DNA of 64,000 nucleotides, taken from positions 19,394 to 83,393 of the forward strand of contig JAFTWU010000005.1 of assembly GCA_017465145.1 (NCBI GenBank), read 5' to 3'. Positions 7,348 through 16,919 of the stretch are shown piece after piece (position 1 is the first letter of the stretch; the number at the start of each line of letters is the position of its first letter). Source of the DNA: Clostridia bacterium. GTDB taxonomy: Bacteria > Bacillota > Clostridia > Christensenellales > Borkfalkiaceae. Both the position numbers and the translations under genes were made by a program. Under the pieces are notes generated by a model that was not told the DNA's origin, did no database searches, and was given only the letters and a program-made list of their open reading frames with translations.

Positions 7348-7991
7348 AAATTGAAAATTTAACCAAAAAATACGGCGATAAAACCGTTTACGAAAACTTT
7401 AATTTGGAAATAGAAAAGGATAAAATCACGGTAATTTTAGGGGAAAGCGGTTCGGGTAAAACCACCCTACTTAACGTTTTGGCACACCTTATCGACTATC
7501 AAGGAACTGTCAGCGGAATAGAAAATGATAAAATTTCGTTCGTATTTTGGCAAAACAGACTTGTAGACTGTTTAACCGTTATTAAAAATCTTAAACTCAC
7601 CAACCCTACCGTCACCGACGAAGAAATTATTAAGATTTTAACGGAACTTGGTATAGGTGATACTATAAATCTATACCCAAAAAGTCTTTCGGCGGGTATG
7701 CAAAGGCGTGTTGCAATAGCGCGCGCCCTATTGAAAAAAGCCCCGCTAGTTTTAATGGACGAACCTTTTATCAACCTAGATTTAGCGTTAAAATTAAGGC
7801 TTATAAACTTAATTAAGGATAGGCAGAAAAACGCCCCAACAACCGCAATTATCGTTACGCACGATATTAAAGAAGCGGTGCTTATTGCCGATAGAATTAT
7901 CGTTCTAGCAAACGGAAAAATTATCTATGACGACAATAATATATGCGATAAAACCGAAGACAAACTGTTTGATATTTTATCTAAAAGATAA
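7341..7991 (+). CDS. ABC transporter ATPase (SsuB/TauB-like)
   Basis: This is a 216-residue nucleotide-binding protein. Walker A is GESGSGKTT (residues about 34-42), the Q-loop is FWQN, the signature is LSAGMQRR, Walker B is LVLMDE and the switch is THD. The signature LSAGM departs slightly from LSGGQ, as in many SsuB proteins. The ATG at 7341 lies inside the permease gene; a GTG six nt upstream is the alternative. It energises uptake through the preceding permease. The operon ends in a strong terminator 55 nt downstream. Confidence 0.9.
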   Translation: MLKIENLTKKYGDKTVYENFNLEIEKDKITVILGESGSGKTTLLNVLAHLIDYQGTVSGIENDKISFVFWQNRLVDCLTVIKNLKLTNPTVTDEEIIKILTELGIGDTINLYPKSLSAGMQRRVAIARALLKKAPLVLMDEPFINLDLALKLRLINLIKDRQKNAPTTAIIVTHDIKEAVLIADRIIVLANGKIIYDDNNICDKTEDKLFDILSKR

Positions 7992-8045
7992 AAAGGTGAA
8001 AAAAGATTAAAAAACCCTAAAAGAACAAGGAAAAAGCATAAAGAA

Positions 8046-8077
8046 AAACCCCGCGATTTCGCGGGGTTTAATTGTTT
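8046..8077 (+). terminator. intrinsic terminator of the importer operon
   Basis: The stem AAACCCCGCGA/TCGCGGGGTTT is followed by AATTGTTTT. In the other direction it can also end the convergent apbE transcript. Confidence 0.85.
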
Positions 8078-8110
8078 TATAAAAAGGTAAAAAACGATTG
8101 TGATTAAAAA

Positions 8111-9247
8111 CTAAAATTTCATAATTTGATATTCCGTATCGTTAAGGGTAAAATCTTGGTTAACCATTTTGTTAGTAACAATTTGTTTTACCCCGTCTTT
8201 TTCGTAAACGGCGTAAAATTCCATAGTGGGTTCGTTTCTTAAATAAAGTCTTGCATAGGTTATAAATTCGCTAAGCGAATCGTCGTAAGGGTTGTGCGCA
8301 CAAGTGCAAAGCGCGGTAGTAACGGCATCTGCAAAACCGCCGTTAGAACAAACAACGGTAACCGACTTAAAGCCCGTGTCGGCAGGCTTACCCGTTCTCG
8401 TATCTATAATATGGTGGTAATTCGTGCCCGCGTGTACTCTTTCATAAGTTCCGCTAGTTGAAACGTTGCGCCCGCTTAAATTTGCGCCCGAAATAGTAAT
8501 AATTTTTTCGTTTCTATCGTTGGGGTGGCGTACGCCAAGACTATCAACCGACATTATATAAAAACTACTGCTACCTACGTTAACGTATCCTTTGGTAAAG
8601 CCTGAATAATATAGCGAATTGCCAACCATTTCCGCCGTAAAGCCTTTTATAAAGCCACCAAAATCAAGTTTATAGTTGGCGTTAGGTTTTGTTAAGCCGT
8701 TGATATCGTAGGTGATATCTTTAAAGTTACAATATGCAAGGGTATTTTGCACTTCGGTATCACTTGGCGGAGTAAAATTAACGTCGTTAAAGGTGGGCAT
8801 AAAACCCCAAAGTTCCATAAGCGGATAAACGGCGGGGTTAAACTTGCCTTCGGTGTCAAGATAATATTCTTGCGCTAGAGTATAAAGCCCTTCAACGCTA
8901 ACGTCTTCTCCGTAATTAGCAAAGGAAACGGGAACGCCACCTTCTGCATTATTAAAGGTGTGAATAAAAGAGCCTTCTTTTGTTGCCGACGTTTTATTTT
9001 CCATATCGATAAAGATATTGCGGATAGAATTTTGCATATCCGTGCTGATATCTCCGTCAACCGTTTCTATATAAACGCCCGTGTTAAACGCAGAAAGCGA
9101 CATACTAGAAGTTTTTCCGTTTCCGCCACCGCCACCACCGGGCGCGCCGGGTAGACCGGGGTTAGAACAACCGCTAAAACAGAAAAGACTAGCAATAAAA
9201 AAAGTTGAAAGTATAAGAGAACATAATTTAACGTATATCTTTTTCAT
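8111..9247 (-). CDS. apbE: FAD:protein FMN transferase (ApbE) lipoprotein
   Basis: This is a 378-residue protein. ATG 9247 is chosen because the signal peptide (MKKIYVK, lipobox FSGC) starts there; a longer frame reads upstream through the promoter. A Pro/Gly-rich spacer (GLPGAPGGGGGG) follows the Cys. ApbE motifs include HHIIDTRTGKPAD and ADAVTTALCT near the C-terminus, which bind FAD and Mg2+. ApbE attaches FMN by a phosphoester bond to Ser/Thr of extracytoplasmic flavoproteins such as Rnf/Nqr subunits or extracellular electron-transfer proteins. No such target is in the window. No ribosome binding site precedes the ATG; see the promoter entry. Confidence 0.9.
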   Translation of the reverse strand: MKKIYVKLCSLILSTFFIASLFCFSGCSNPGLPGAPGGGGGGNGKTSSMSLSAFNTGVYIETVDGDISTDMQNSIRNIFIDMENKTSATKEGSFIHTFNNAEGGVPVSFANYGEDVSVEGLYTLAQEYYLDTEGKFNPAVYPLMELWGFMPTFNDVNFTPPSDTEVQNTLAYCNFKDITYDINGLTKPNANYKLDFGGFIKGFTAEMVGNSLYYSGFTKGYVNVGSSSFYIMSVDSLGVRHPNDRNEKIITISGANLSGRNVSTSGTYERVHAGTNYHHIIDTRTGKPADTGFKSVTVVCSNGGFADAVTTALCTCAHNPYDDSLSEFITYARLYLRNEPTMEFYAVYEKDGVKQIVTNKMVNQDFTLNDTEYQIMKF

Positions 9248-9254
9248 ATAAATA

Positions 9255-9283
9255 ATTATACATAAATATAACTTTAAAATCAA
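9255..9283 (-). promoter_or_regulatory. promoter of apbE, leaderless arrangement
   Basis: On the minus strand TTGATT (9278-9283), 17 nt, TATAAT (9255-9260). The -10 box ends 7 nt before the ATG at 9247, so the mRNA should start at or one base before the start codon. Confidence 0.65.
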
Positions 9284-9291
9284 TATTACCA

Positions 9292-9320
9292 TTGACAAAA
9301 TTTTTACCCTTTGTTAAAAT
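9292..9320 (+). promoter_or_regulatory. promoter of the HprK-like/PqqD-like/DUF1846 run
   Basis: TTGACA (9292-9297), 17 nt, TAAAAT (9315-9320). It is divergent from the apbE promoter, with only 8 nt between the two -35 boxes. Confidence 0.7.
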
Positions 9321-9401
9321 ATTTAAGTATTGATAAAATTTTGCTTTTGCTTTGCAAAAAGGGTTGCAAAAAAGCGGGTAAAAGGTTAAACGGGGGTAAA
9401 T

Positions 9402-10115
9402 ATGCCAAAATATAAAATTGCAGACGTAATTTTTGAAACTGAGCATATCTACGACTACGTTCCAAAAGAAATTAAAGGCTATCTCTATACGGAAAACGCC
9501 CCCGCGGAACTTACGATAAACCTAAGGCAAGAAGATATCGATTTTGAAAAAAATCTTGCCCCCGATATTGAAGATAAATTTTTAGAAAGCATTGCACTAT
9601 ACAGAAAACTTTGCGACTATATTTTACTAAACAAACAAGGCTTAATCTTTCATTGTAGCGCGATAGCGGTTGGGAGTAACGCATATCTCTTTACCGCACC
9701 AAGCGGAACGGGAAAATCTACCCACGCAAAACTCTGGCGCAATCTTTTAGGGGATAGGGCGGTTATGATTAACGACGATAAGCCTATTATCCGCTATATC
9801 GACGGTGATTTTTACGTTTACGGCACGCCTTGGGACGGAAAACACCACCTTTCAACCAATGCGCGTGCAAAAATTAAGGGTATTTGCCGTATCGCGCAGG
9901 CAAAAGACAATAAAATCGTGCCTATAACGCCTAGCGAAATGCTTATAACGGTTCTTACTCAAACGGCACTACCTAAAGACGAAAAACAAGCAACAGAACT
10001 ATTTAACCTTATAGATAAACTTTTAGGCACGGTAAAACTTTACCACCTAGATTGTAATATCAGCGAAGACACTGCAAAACTTTCATATAACACGATGACG
10101 GGGGATAATTTATGA
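9402..10115 (+). CDS. HprK-like (PEPCK-fold) kinase of the RiPP-associated type
   Basis: This is a 237-residue protein. A P-loop TAPSGTGKSTHAKLW lies at about residues 98-112, an Asp pair in INDDKPIIR at about 125, and a YGTPWDGKHH loop at about 145, as in HPr kinase/phosphorylase C-terminal domains. Relatives phosphorylate ribosomal peptides such as the lasso precursor of the paeninodin pathway. It overlaps the PqqD-like gene by 4 nt (ATGA), so the two are translationally coupled. No precursor peptide, leader protease or cyclase gene is recognised nearby. The classical HprK N-terminal domain and HPr partner are absent. Confidence 0.8.
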   Translation: MPKYKIADVIFETEHIYDYVPKEIKGYLYTENAPAELTINLRQEDIDFEKNLAPDIEDKFLESIALYRKLCDYILLNKQGLIFHCSAIAVGSNAYLFTAPSGTGKSTHAKLWRNLLGDRAVMINDDKPIIRYIDGDFYVYGTPWDGKHHLSTNARAKIKGICRIAQAKDNKIVPITPSEMLITVLTQTALPKDEKQATELFNLIDKLLGTVKLYHLDCNISEDTAKLSYNTMTGDNL

Positions 10116-10375
10116 AAATTAAAGAAGGCTTTATTTTAAGGGAGGCGGCAGGAAAAACTATGGTAATTGCCGTTGGTCCCGCAATGCAAAGTTTTTCGGG
10201 TATTATAACCCTTAACGCTCCAAGCGTGTTTTTGTGGCGCATATTAGAAAAGGGCGCAACTGAAGAAGAACTCGTATCCGCACTTCTTAACGAATACGAC
10301 GTTTCTAAAGAAGTTGCAGAAAAAGACGTAAAAGACTTTGTGGCTAAACTAGTTAGCGCAAACATAGTAATTTAA
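10112..10375 (+). CDS. PqqD family protein
   Basis: This is an 87-residue protein of the PqqD/RRE winged-helix fold: KEGFILREAAGKTMVIAVGP, then SGIITLNAPSVFLWRILEKG, then a helical C-terminus ending KLVSANIVI. PqqD proteins bind leader peptides of ribosomally made peptides and hand them to modifying enzymes. It starts inside the stop of the HprK-like kinase and lies 12 nt before the DUF1846 gene. A peptide-modification role is inferred from family and partner; no substrate is seen. Confidence 0.85.
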   Translation: MKIKEGFILREAAGKTMVIAVGPAMQSFSGIITLNAPSVFLWRILEKGATEEELVSALLNEYDVSKEVAEKDVKDFVAKLVSANIVI

Positions 10376-10386
10376 GGCGGTATATT

Positions 10387-11874
10387 ATGCAAAAGATAGG
10401 TTTCGATAGTGAAAAATACCTTCAATTACAATCGGAAAAGATAATGGAAAGAGTTAAACTTTTCGGCGACAAACTCTATTTAGAGTTCGGCGGAAAGCTT
10501 TTTGACGACTTTCACGCATCACGCGTTTTGCCGGGTTTTGAACCAGACATTAAAATTAAAATGCTTTCTCAACTTAAAGACCAAGCGGAAATTTTAATGG
10601 TTATCAACGCCAACGATATAGAAGGCAATAAAATGCGTAGCGATTTAGGTATTTCTTACGCGCACGACGTTTTAAGACTCATTGATATCTTACGCGGTAA
10701 AGGTTTTTATATCGGTAGCGTAGTTTTAACCCGCTTTGCATCACAAACTTCGGTTATGGCTTTCCAAAAAAGGCTAGAACGCTTAGGGATAAAGGTTTAC
10801 CGCCACTATCCTATCGAAGGCTATCCTTCAGAAGTGGAAAAAATCGTTAGCGAAGACGGCTTTGGTAAAAACGAATATATAGTTACCACGCGCCCACTAG
10901 TAATGGTAACCGCACCCGGCCCAGGTAGTGGCAAAATGGCAACGTGCTTATCGCAACTTTACCACGAATTTAAGCGCGGTATCAAAGCAGGTTACGCTAA
11001 ATACGAAACCTTCCCCATATGGAACTTACCGCTGAACCACCCCGTAAACGTGGCTTACGAAGCGGCAACCGCCGATTTAGACGACCTTAATATGATAGAC
11101 CCCTTCCATATGGACGCTTACGGCGAAATGGCAGTTAACTATAATCGCGACGTGGAAATTTTCCCCGTGCTTTCTGCCGTTATGACTAAGATTATGGGCG
11201 AATGCCCCTATAAGTCCCCAACCGATATGGGCGTTAACATGGCGGGCTATTGCGTTGACGACCAAATCGTTAGAGAGGCAAGCAAACAAGAAATTATCCG
11301 TCGCTACTATGCAGCGTTAATTGACTTAAGAAAGGGTTTAATCGGTAAAGAATCGGTTTCTAAAATAGAAATCTTAATGCAAAAAATGCAACTTACCATA
11401 AACGATAGGGCGGTGGTGAAACCCGCACTTGTAAAAGAACAGTTAACGGGCACTCCCGCTTGCGCAATGCAACTACCTACGGGCGAAATCGTTACGGGTA
11501 AAACGGGGAAATTGCTTGGCGCGGCGTCTTCAGCAATGTTAAACGCGTTAAAAGTTTTGGGCGGTATAGACGATTCTATAGATTTAATATCTTCTTCGGT
11601 TATAGAGCCTATCCAAAAGTTAAAAGTTGAACATATGGGAAGCGTAAACCCCCGCCTTCACACCGACGAAGTGTTAATTTGCCTTGCGGTATGCGCGGCA
11701 ACAGACCCCGTTGCAAAACTTGCGCTTGACCAACTTACTAAACTTAAAGGCGCGCAATTCCACTCTTCAGTAATTCTATCCCACGTTGATAAAAAGACGC
11801 TTAAAGAACTTGGCGTGGACGTTACTTGCGAACCTAAGAGCAAGCGCGAATCGGTTTACATGGGCGAAAATTAA
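10387..11874 (+). CDS. DUF1846 family protein
   Basis: This is a 495-residue protein. The whole length matches the conserved DUF1846 family of Firmicutes and Actinobacteria: MQKIGFDSEKYLQLQSEKI at the start, GPGSGKMATCLSQLYHE near residue 180, and a two-lobed architecture. Structures of relatives suggest a Rossmann-like nucleotide-binding protein; the reaction is not established. It is 12 nt downstream of the PqqD-like gene with a weak GGCGG site, so it is probably in the same transcript. Whether it works with the kinase and PqqD protein or only shares a promoter is unknown. Confidence 0.85.
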   Translation: MQKIGFDSEKYLQLQSEKIMERVKLFGDKLYLEFGGKLFDDFHASRVLPGFEPDIKIKMLSQLKDQAEILMVINANDIEGNKMRSDLGISYAHDVLRLIDILRGKGFYIGSVVLTRFASQTSVMAFQKRLERLGIKVYRHYPIEGYPSEVEKIVSEDGFGKNEYIVTTRPLVMVTAPGPGSGKMATCLSQLYHEFKRGIKAGYAKYETFPIWNLPLNHPVNVAYEAATADLDDLNMIDPFHMDAYGEMAVNYNRDVEIFPVLSAVMTKIMGECPYKSPTDMGVNMAGYCVDDQIVREASKQEIIRRYYAALIDLRKGLIGKESVSKIEILMQKMQLTINDRAVVKPALVKEQLTGTPACAMQLPTGEIVTGKTGKLLGAASSAMLNALKVLGGIDDSIDLISSSVIEPIQKLKVEHMGSVNPRLHTDEVLICLAVCAATDPVAKLALDQLTKLKGAQFHSSVILSHVDKKTLKELGVDVTCEPKSKRESVYMGEN

Positions 11875-11949
11875 TCACGTTAACCCCAAAAAAACCTTGT
11901 AAAAGTAAAAAATTATAACAAAATTAATAAAATATATAAAAAATCACTA

Positions 11950-11979
11950 TTGACAAAGTCAATTTGTCAATGCTATAAT
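11950..11979 (+). promoter_or_regulatory. promoter with 8-bp inverted repeat
   Basis: TTGACA (11950-11955), 18 nt, TATAAT (11974-11979). The -35 box is the left arm of a perfect inverted repeat TTGACAAA-gtcaa-TTTGTCAA (11950-11970), so a regulator binding here would block RNA polymerase. Confidence 0.65.
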
Positions 11980-12014
11980 TGAAAAAAAATAATTAAACTC
12001 AAAGGAGACGGACT

Positions 12015-12743
12015 ATGAATTTAGAACTTTTGCTTAAAATATTATTGATTTTAGACGCAGTACTTTTGGTTGCTACCGTTGCGCTAGTTGCCGTTAAGTT
12101 CAGCAAAAAGGCTTATAAGAAAGAAGAATGCGCTTGCTGTGACTGTGCTTGTGCAGACGCTGTAGAAGAAGCACCTGCTGAAGTGGTTGAAGAACCCGCA
12201 CCCGTTGAAGAAGTTGCTGAAGCTCAAGAAGAAGTTGCTCCCGTAGAAGAAGCACCCGCAGAAGAAGTTGCACCCGTTGTTATCAACGACGCTGATTCTG
12301 ATGCAGACGAAGATATCCGCCGTATCCCCTTTGCTGAAAAGATGGTATTCATGGAAAAAGACAAACAAGCTTTCTACGATGCTATCAATAACGAATTCTT
12401 AACCTATAGAAAGGTTAACGCACGTATTTCTAACAAGGGCGTATCTTACCGCCTTGGCAGACAACTTATCGCAAAGATTACCGTTCGTGGCAAGACCATG
12501 AAGGTTCACTATGCTTTAGACGTAAATGCATTTAACCAAAACATTTACTTCCAAAAAGATATGTCTGACGTAAAAGCATACCAAGAAGTTCCCTTCACCG
12601 TTAAGGTTAGAAGTGAACGCGCTGCTAAAAACGCACTTAAACTTATCGATGCTCTTGCAAGTGTACACGGTATTCAAAAGAAAACCCGTTCTACCCCCGT
12701 TGATAGTATCGAAGTATTAAAGGCTTGGGTAAAAGAAAAATAA
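12015..12743 (+). CDS. membrane-anchored protein with acidic linker and unnamed C-terminal domain
   Basis: This is a 242-residue protein. Residues 5-28 are one membrane helix. A Cys-rich patch (ECACCDCACAD) and a Glu/Pro/Val/Ala-rich linker to about residue 95 follow. Residues 98-215 form a compact domain with the core SYRLGRQLIAKIT and VKAYQEVPFT. The same domain ends the SipW-like signal peptidase at 48436-49605; by hand count about 60 of 111 ungapped positions are identical. I do not recognise the domain. The cytoplasmic side is expected for it. The gene is monocistronic with a strong AAAGGAGACGG ribosome binding site. Confidence 0.8.
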   Translation: MNLELLLKILLILDAVLLVATVALVAVKFSKKAYKKEECACCDCACADAVEEAPAEVVEEPAPVEEVAEAQEEVAPVEEAPAEEVAPVVINDADSDADEDIRRIPFAEKMVFMEKDKQAFYDAINNEFLTYRKVNARISNKGVSYRLGRQLIAKITVRGKTMKVHYALDVNAFNQNIYFQKDMSDVKAYQEVPFTVKVRSERAAKNALKLIDALASVHGIQKKTRSTPVDSIEVLKAWVKEK

Positions 12744-12763
12744 TTAAGTTTTAACTAAAGACA

Positions 12764-12797
12764 AAAGCCGTCGGGTAAACCGACGGCTTTGATTTTC
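12764..12797 (+). terminator. intrinsic terminator
   Basis: The perfect 11-bp stem AAAGCCGTCGG/CCGACGGCTTT is followed by GATTTT. Confidence 0.85.
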
Positions 12798-12869
12798 TAA
12801 AAGTGAAAATTTTAAGAAAAAAGCGCGATAAAAAAATGGTAAAATTTACCAATAAGCGTGCATAAGTTG

Positions 12870-12929
12870 TTGACAAATAAAAATAATCGTATATAATAAG
12901 AATTAGCACTCTAACCAAAAGATTGCTAA
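12870..12929 (+). promoter_or_regulatory. groESL promoter and CIRCE operator
   Basis: TTGACA (12870-12875), 16 nt, TATAAT (12892-12897). It is followed by TTAGCACTC-N9-GATTGCTAA (12903-12929), the CIRCE element bound by HrcA, with one mismatch (consensus right arm GAGTGCTAA). The site lies at the transcription start, so HrcA repression with heat induction is expected. hrcA is not in this window. Confidence 0.9.
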
Positions 12930-12948
12930 ATTATAGGAGGCATCATAT

Positions 12949-14879
<1,931 letters not shown>

Positions 14880-14942
14880 GATTAAAATAAAACCCGTGCT
14901 TACAAACAATAAAATAAAATCCGTGTTAACAAACGCGGTGCT

Positions 14943-14974
14943 AAAAGGTCGGCAAAAAGCCGACCTTTTTTATT
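14943..14974 (+). terminator. intrinsic terminator of groESL
   Basis: The 11-bp stem AAAAGGTCGGC/GCCGACCTTTT is followed by TTTATT. An imperfect direct repeat of about 27 nt (AAATAAAACCCGTGCTTACA and AAATAAAATCCGTGTTAACA) lies between the groEL stop and this stem. Confidence 0.85.
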
Positions 14975-15048
14975 AAACAACGCGCTAAAATTATCCTTTT
15001 ATACTTTTATTAAAAAATTTTTGTGGTATAATATTTTAAGGTGATAAA

Positions 15049-16776
15049 ATGAGTAAGAAAAATATCGACTTAAAATTTAATAAAATGCTTACCACCGCGG
15101 GCGAAAGCTTGCCCGAAATTCCGTGGAATATATACCCCCGCCCCCAACTTAAAAGAGATTCGTTTTTGTGTTTAAACGGGGAGTGGGCTTTTGGCGTAAA
15201 AGGTGAAGACGGCACGCTAGCTTTAGATAAAAAAATTATAGTTCCGTTTGCGCCCGAAAGCGTTGTGTCTAAGATAGATACGGTATATCCTGACGGTGCA
15301 ACGCTAGTTTATAGCAAAAAATTCACCTTGCCGAAAGGCTTTAATAGGGGTAGAGTGATATTAAACTTTGGTGCTGTTTCGCAAATTGCAAGGGTATATT
15401 TTAACGGAAATTTTATAATTGAACATAAAAACGGCTACACCCCCTTTAGCGCGGAAGTTACCCCCTATCTAAAAGATGAAAATATCGTTACGATAGAGTG
15501 CAAAAGAACCCTTTGCGACCTTGTTCATCCATACGGCAAGCAAAGCCTTAACCGTGGCGGAATGTGGTACACCCCAACTAGCGGTATTTGGCAAACGGTG
15601 TGGCTAGAAAGCGTTGCTAACGAATATATAAAAGACTTAACCTTTAAAACTGATGAAAACCGTGTTACCATAACGCTAGAGGGCGTTAAAAAGGCAACCC
15701 TTATCGTTACAACTAACACGGGCGAAATAAAGGTTAAAACGGAAGACGGCACTTTTAAATTTACGGTGGATAGCCCTGAATTTTGGTCGCCCGAAAACCC
15801 GTATCTATATAATTTTACCGTTACTGCGGGTAAAGATAGCGTGCAATCTTATTTTGCGCTACGCACCCTGTCTATTAAAGAAGTTAACGGCGTAAAAAGG
15901 CTGTTGCTTAACGGTAAGCCTTATTTTTTCCACGGACTTTTAGACCAAGGATATTTTAGCGACGGCATATTTACCCCCGCAAGCCCAGAAGTTTACACCG
16001 AAGAAATAAAAAAGGTTAAAGCGCTTGGCTTTAACACCTTAAGAAAGCACGTTAAAATTGAACCGCAAGTTTACTATTACGATTGCGATAGGCTTGGCGT
16101 TATCGTTTGGCAAGATATGATAAACAACGGCGATTATAAATTTATGCGCGACACCGTGTTGCCAACCATAGGACTTATTCGCAAAAAAGATAAAAACATA
16201 CACAAAAGTCAAGTTCATAGACAAGCCTTTCTTTCAAATATGGAAGAAACGGTTAAAGTGGTTAAAAATCACCCAAGCGTTTGTTACTATACAATTTTTA
16301 ACGAAGGCTGGGGGCAATTCGATAGCCAAACGGTATACGAAAAACTTAAAAGTTTAGACGATACGCGCTTTATCGACACGACTAGCGGTTGGTTTTTTGC
16401 AGGCGAAACGGACGTTGACAGTCGCCATATCTATTTTAGAAAACCTAAGGTTAAAAGAAGTGATAAACCTATCGTTATAAGTGAGTTTGGCGGTTACGTT
16501 TATTCTGTTAAGGGGCACACCTTTAACACCTTAAAAACCTACGGCTATGGAAAATGCGACACGCGAAATCAGTTTGTTGAAAGACTGCGCGACCTATATT
16601 TAACCGCAGTTATTCCCGCAATAAAAACGGGGCTATGTGGCACAATCTATACACAAGTTAGCGACGTAGAAGACGAAACTAACGGTTTATTTACCTATGA
16701 TAGAAAGGTAGATAAAATTACGCCGGAAGAATTTAGTGATATCGCAACCGCTATTTACGAAGAGATAGAAAAGTAA
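15049..16776 (+). CDS. glycoside hydrolase family 2
   Basis: This is a 575-residue cytoplasmic enzyme. It has the three-part GH2 core: sugar-binding domain (residues about 25-180, with YSKKFTLPKG and WYTPTSGIWQTVWLE), immunoglobulin-like domain, and TIM barrel from about residue 280 (FNTLRKHVKIEP). The acid/base Glu is in FNEGWGQ (about residue 419) and the nucleophile Glu in VISEFGG (about 479). Family members are beta-galactosidases, glucuronidases, mannosidases; the exact sugar cannot be read. An extended -10 (TGGTATAAT, ends 15032) and AAGGTG ribosome binding site precede it. It is monocistronic. Confidence 0.9.
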   Translation: MSKKNIDLKFNKMLTTAGESLPEIPWNIYPRPQLKRDSFLCLNGEWAFGVKGEDGTLALDKKIIVPFAPESVVSKIDTVYPDGATLVYSKKFTLPKGFNRGRVILNFGAVSQIARVYFNGNFIIEHKNGYTPFSAEVTPYLKDENIVTIECKRTLCDLVHPYGKQSLNRGGMWYTPTSGIWQTVWLESVANEYIKDLTFKTDENRVTITLEGVKKATLIVTTNTGEIKVKTEDGTFKFTVDSPEFWSPENPYLYNFTVTAGKDSVQSYFALRTLSIKEVNGVKRLLLNGKPYFFHGLLDQGYFSDGIFTPASPEVYTEEIKKVKALGFNTLRKHVKIEPQVYYYDCDRLGVIVWQDMINNGDYKFMRDTVLPTIGLIRKKDKNIHKSQVHRQAFLSNMEETVKVVKNHPSVCYYTIFNEGWGQFDSQTVYEKLKSLDDTRFIDTTSGWFFAGETDVDSRHIYFRKPKVKRSDKPIVISEFGGYVYSVKGHTFNTLKTYGYGKCDTRNQFVERLRDLYLTAVIPAIKTGLCGTIYTQVSDVEDETNGLFTYDRKVDKITPEEFSDIATAIYEEIEK

Positions 16777-16856
16777 AAAAATAGCAAACAAAGGGCAAGG
16801 CGTATAAATCTTGCGCAAAAGTTAAAACAAAAACCAAAACGAAAAATTATAACAAA

Positions 16857-16890
16857 AAAGCGACGCATTTAATAAGCGTCGCTTTAATTT
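16857..16890. terminator. bidirectional terminator between GH2 and aspS
   Basis: The perfect 10-bp stem AAAGCGACGC/GCGTCGCTTT has T-rich tails on both strands and lies between convergent genes. Confidence 0.85.
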
Positions 16891-16919
16891 TAATATTTAG
16901 AAAACTTAATCGCTTGTGA

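Noticed and set aside
14880-14940. Direct repeat of about 27 nt after groEL as a mobile-element footprint
   Set aside because: It is imperfect, A-rich and has no insertion-sequence ends; slippage is a simpler explanation.
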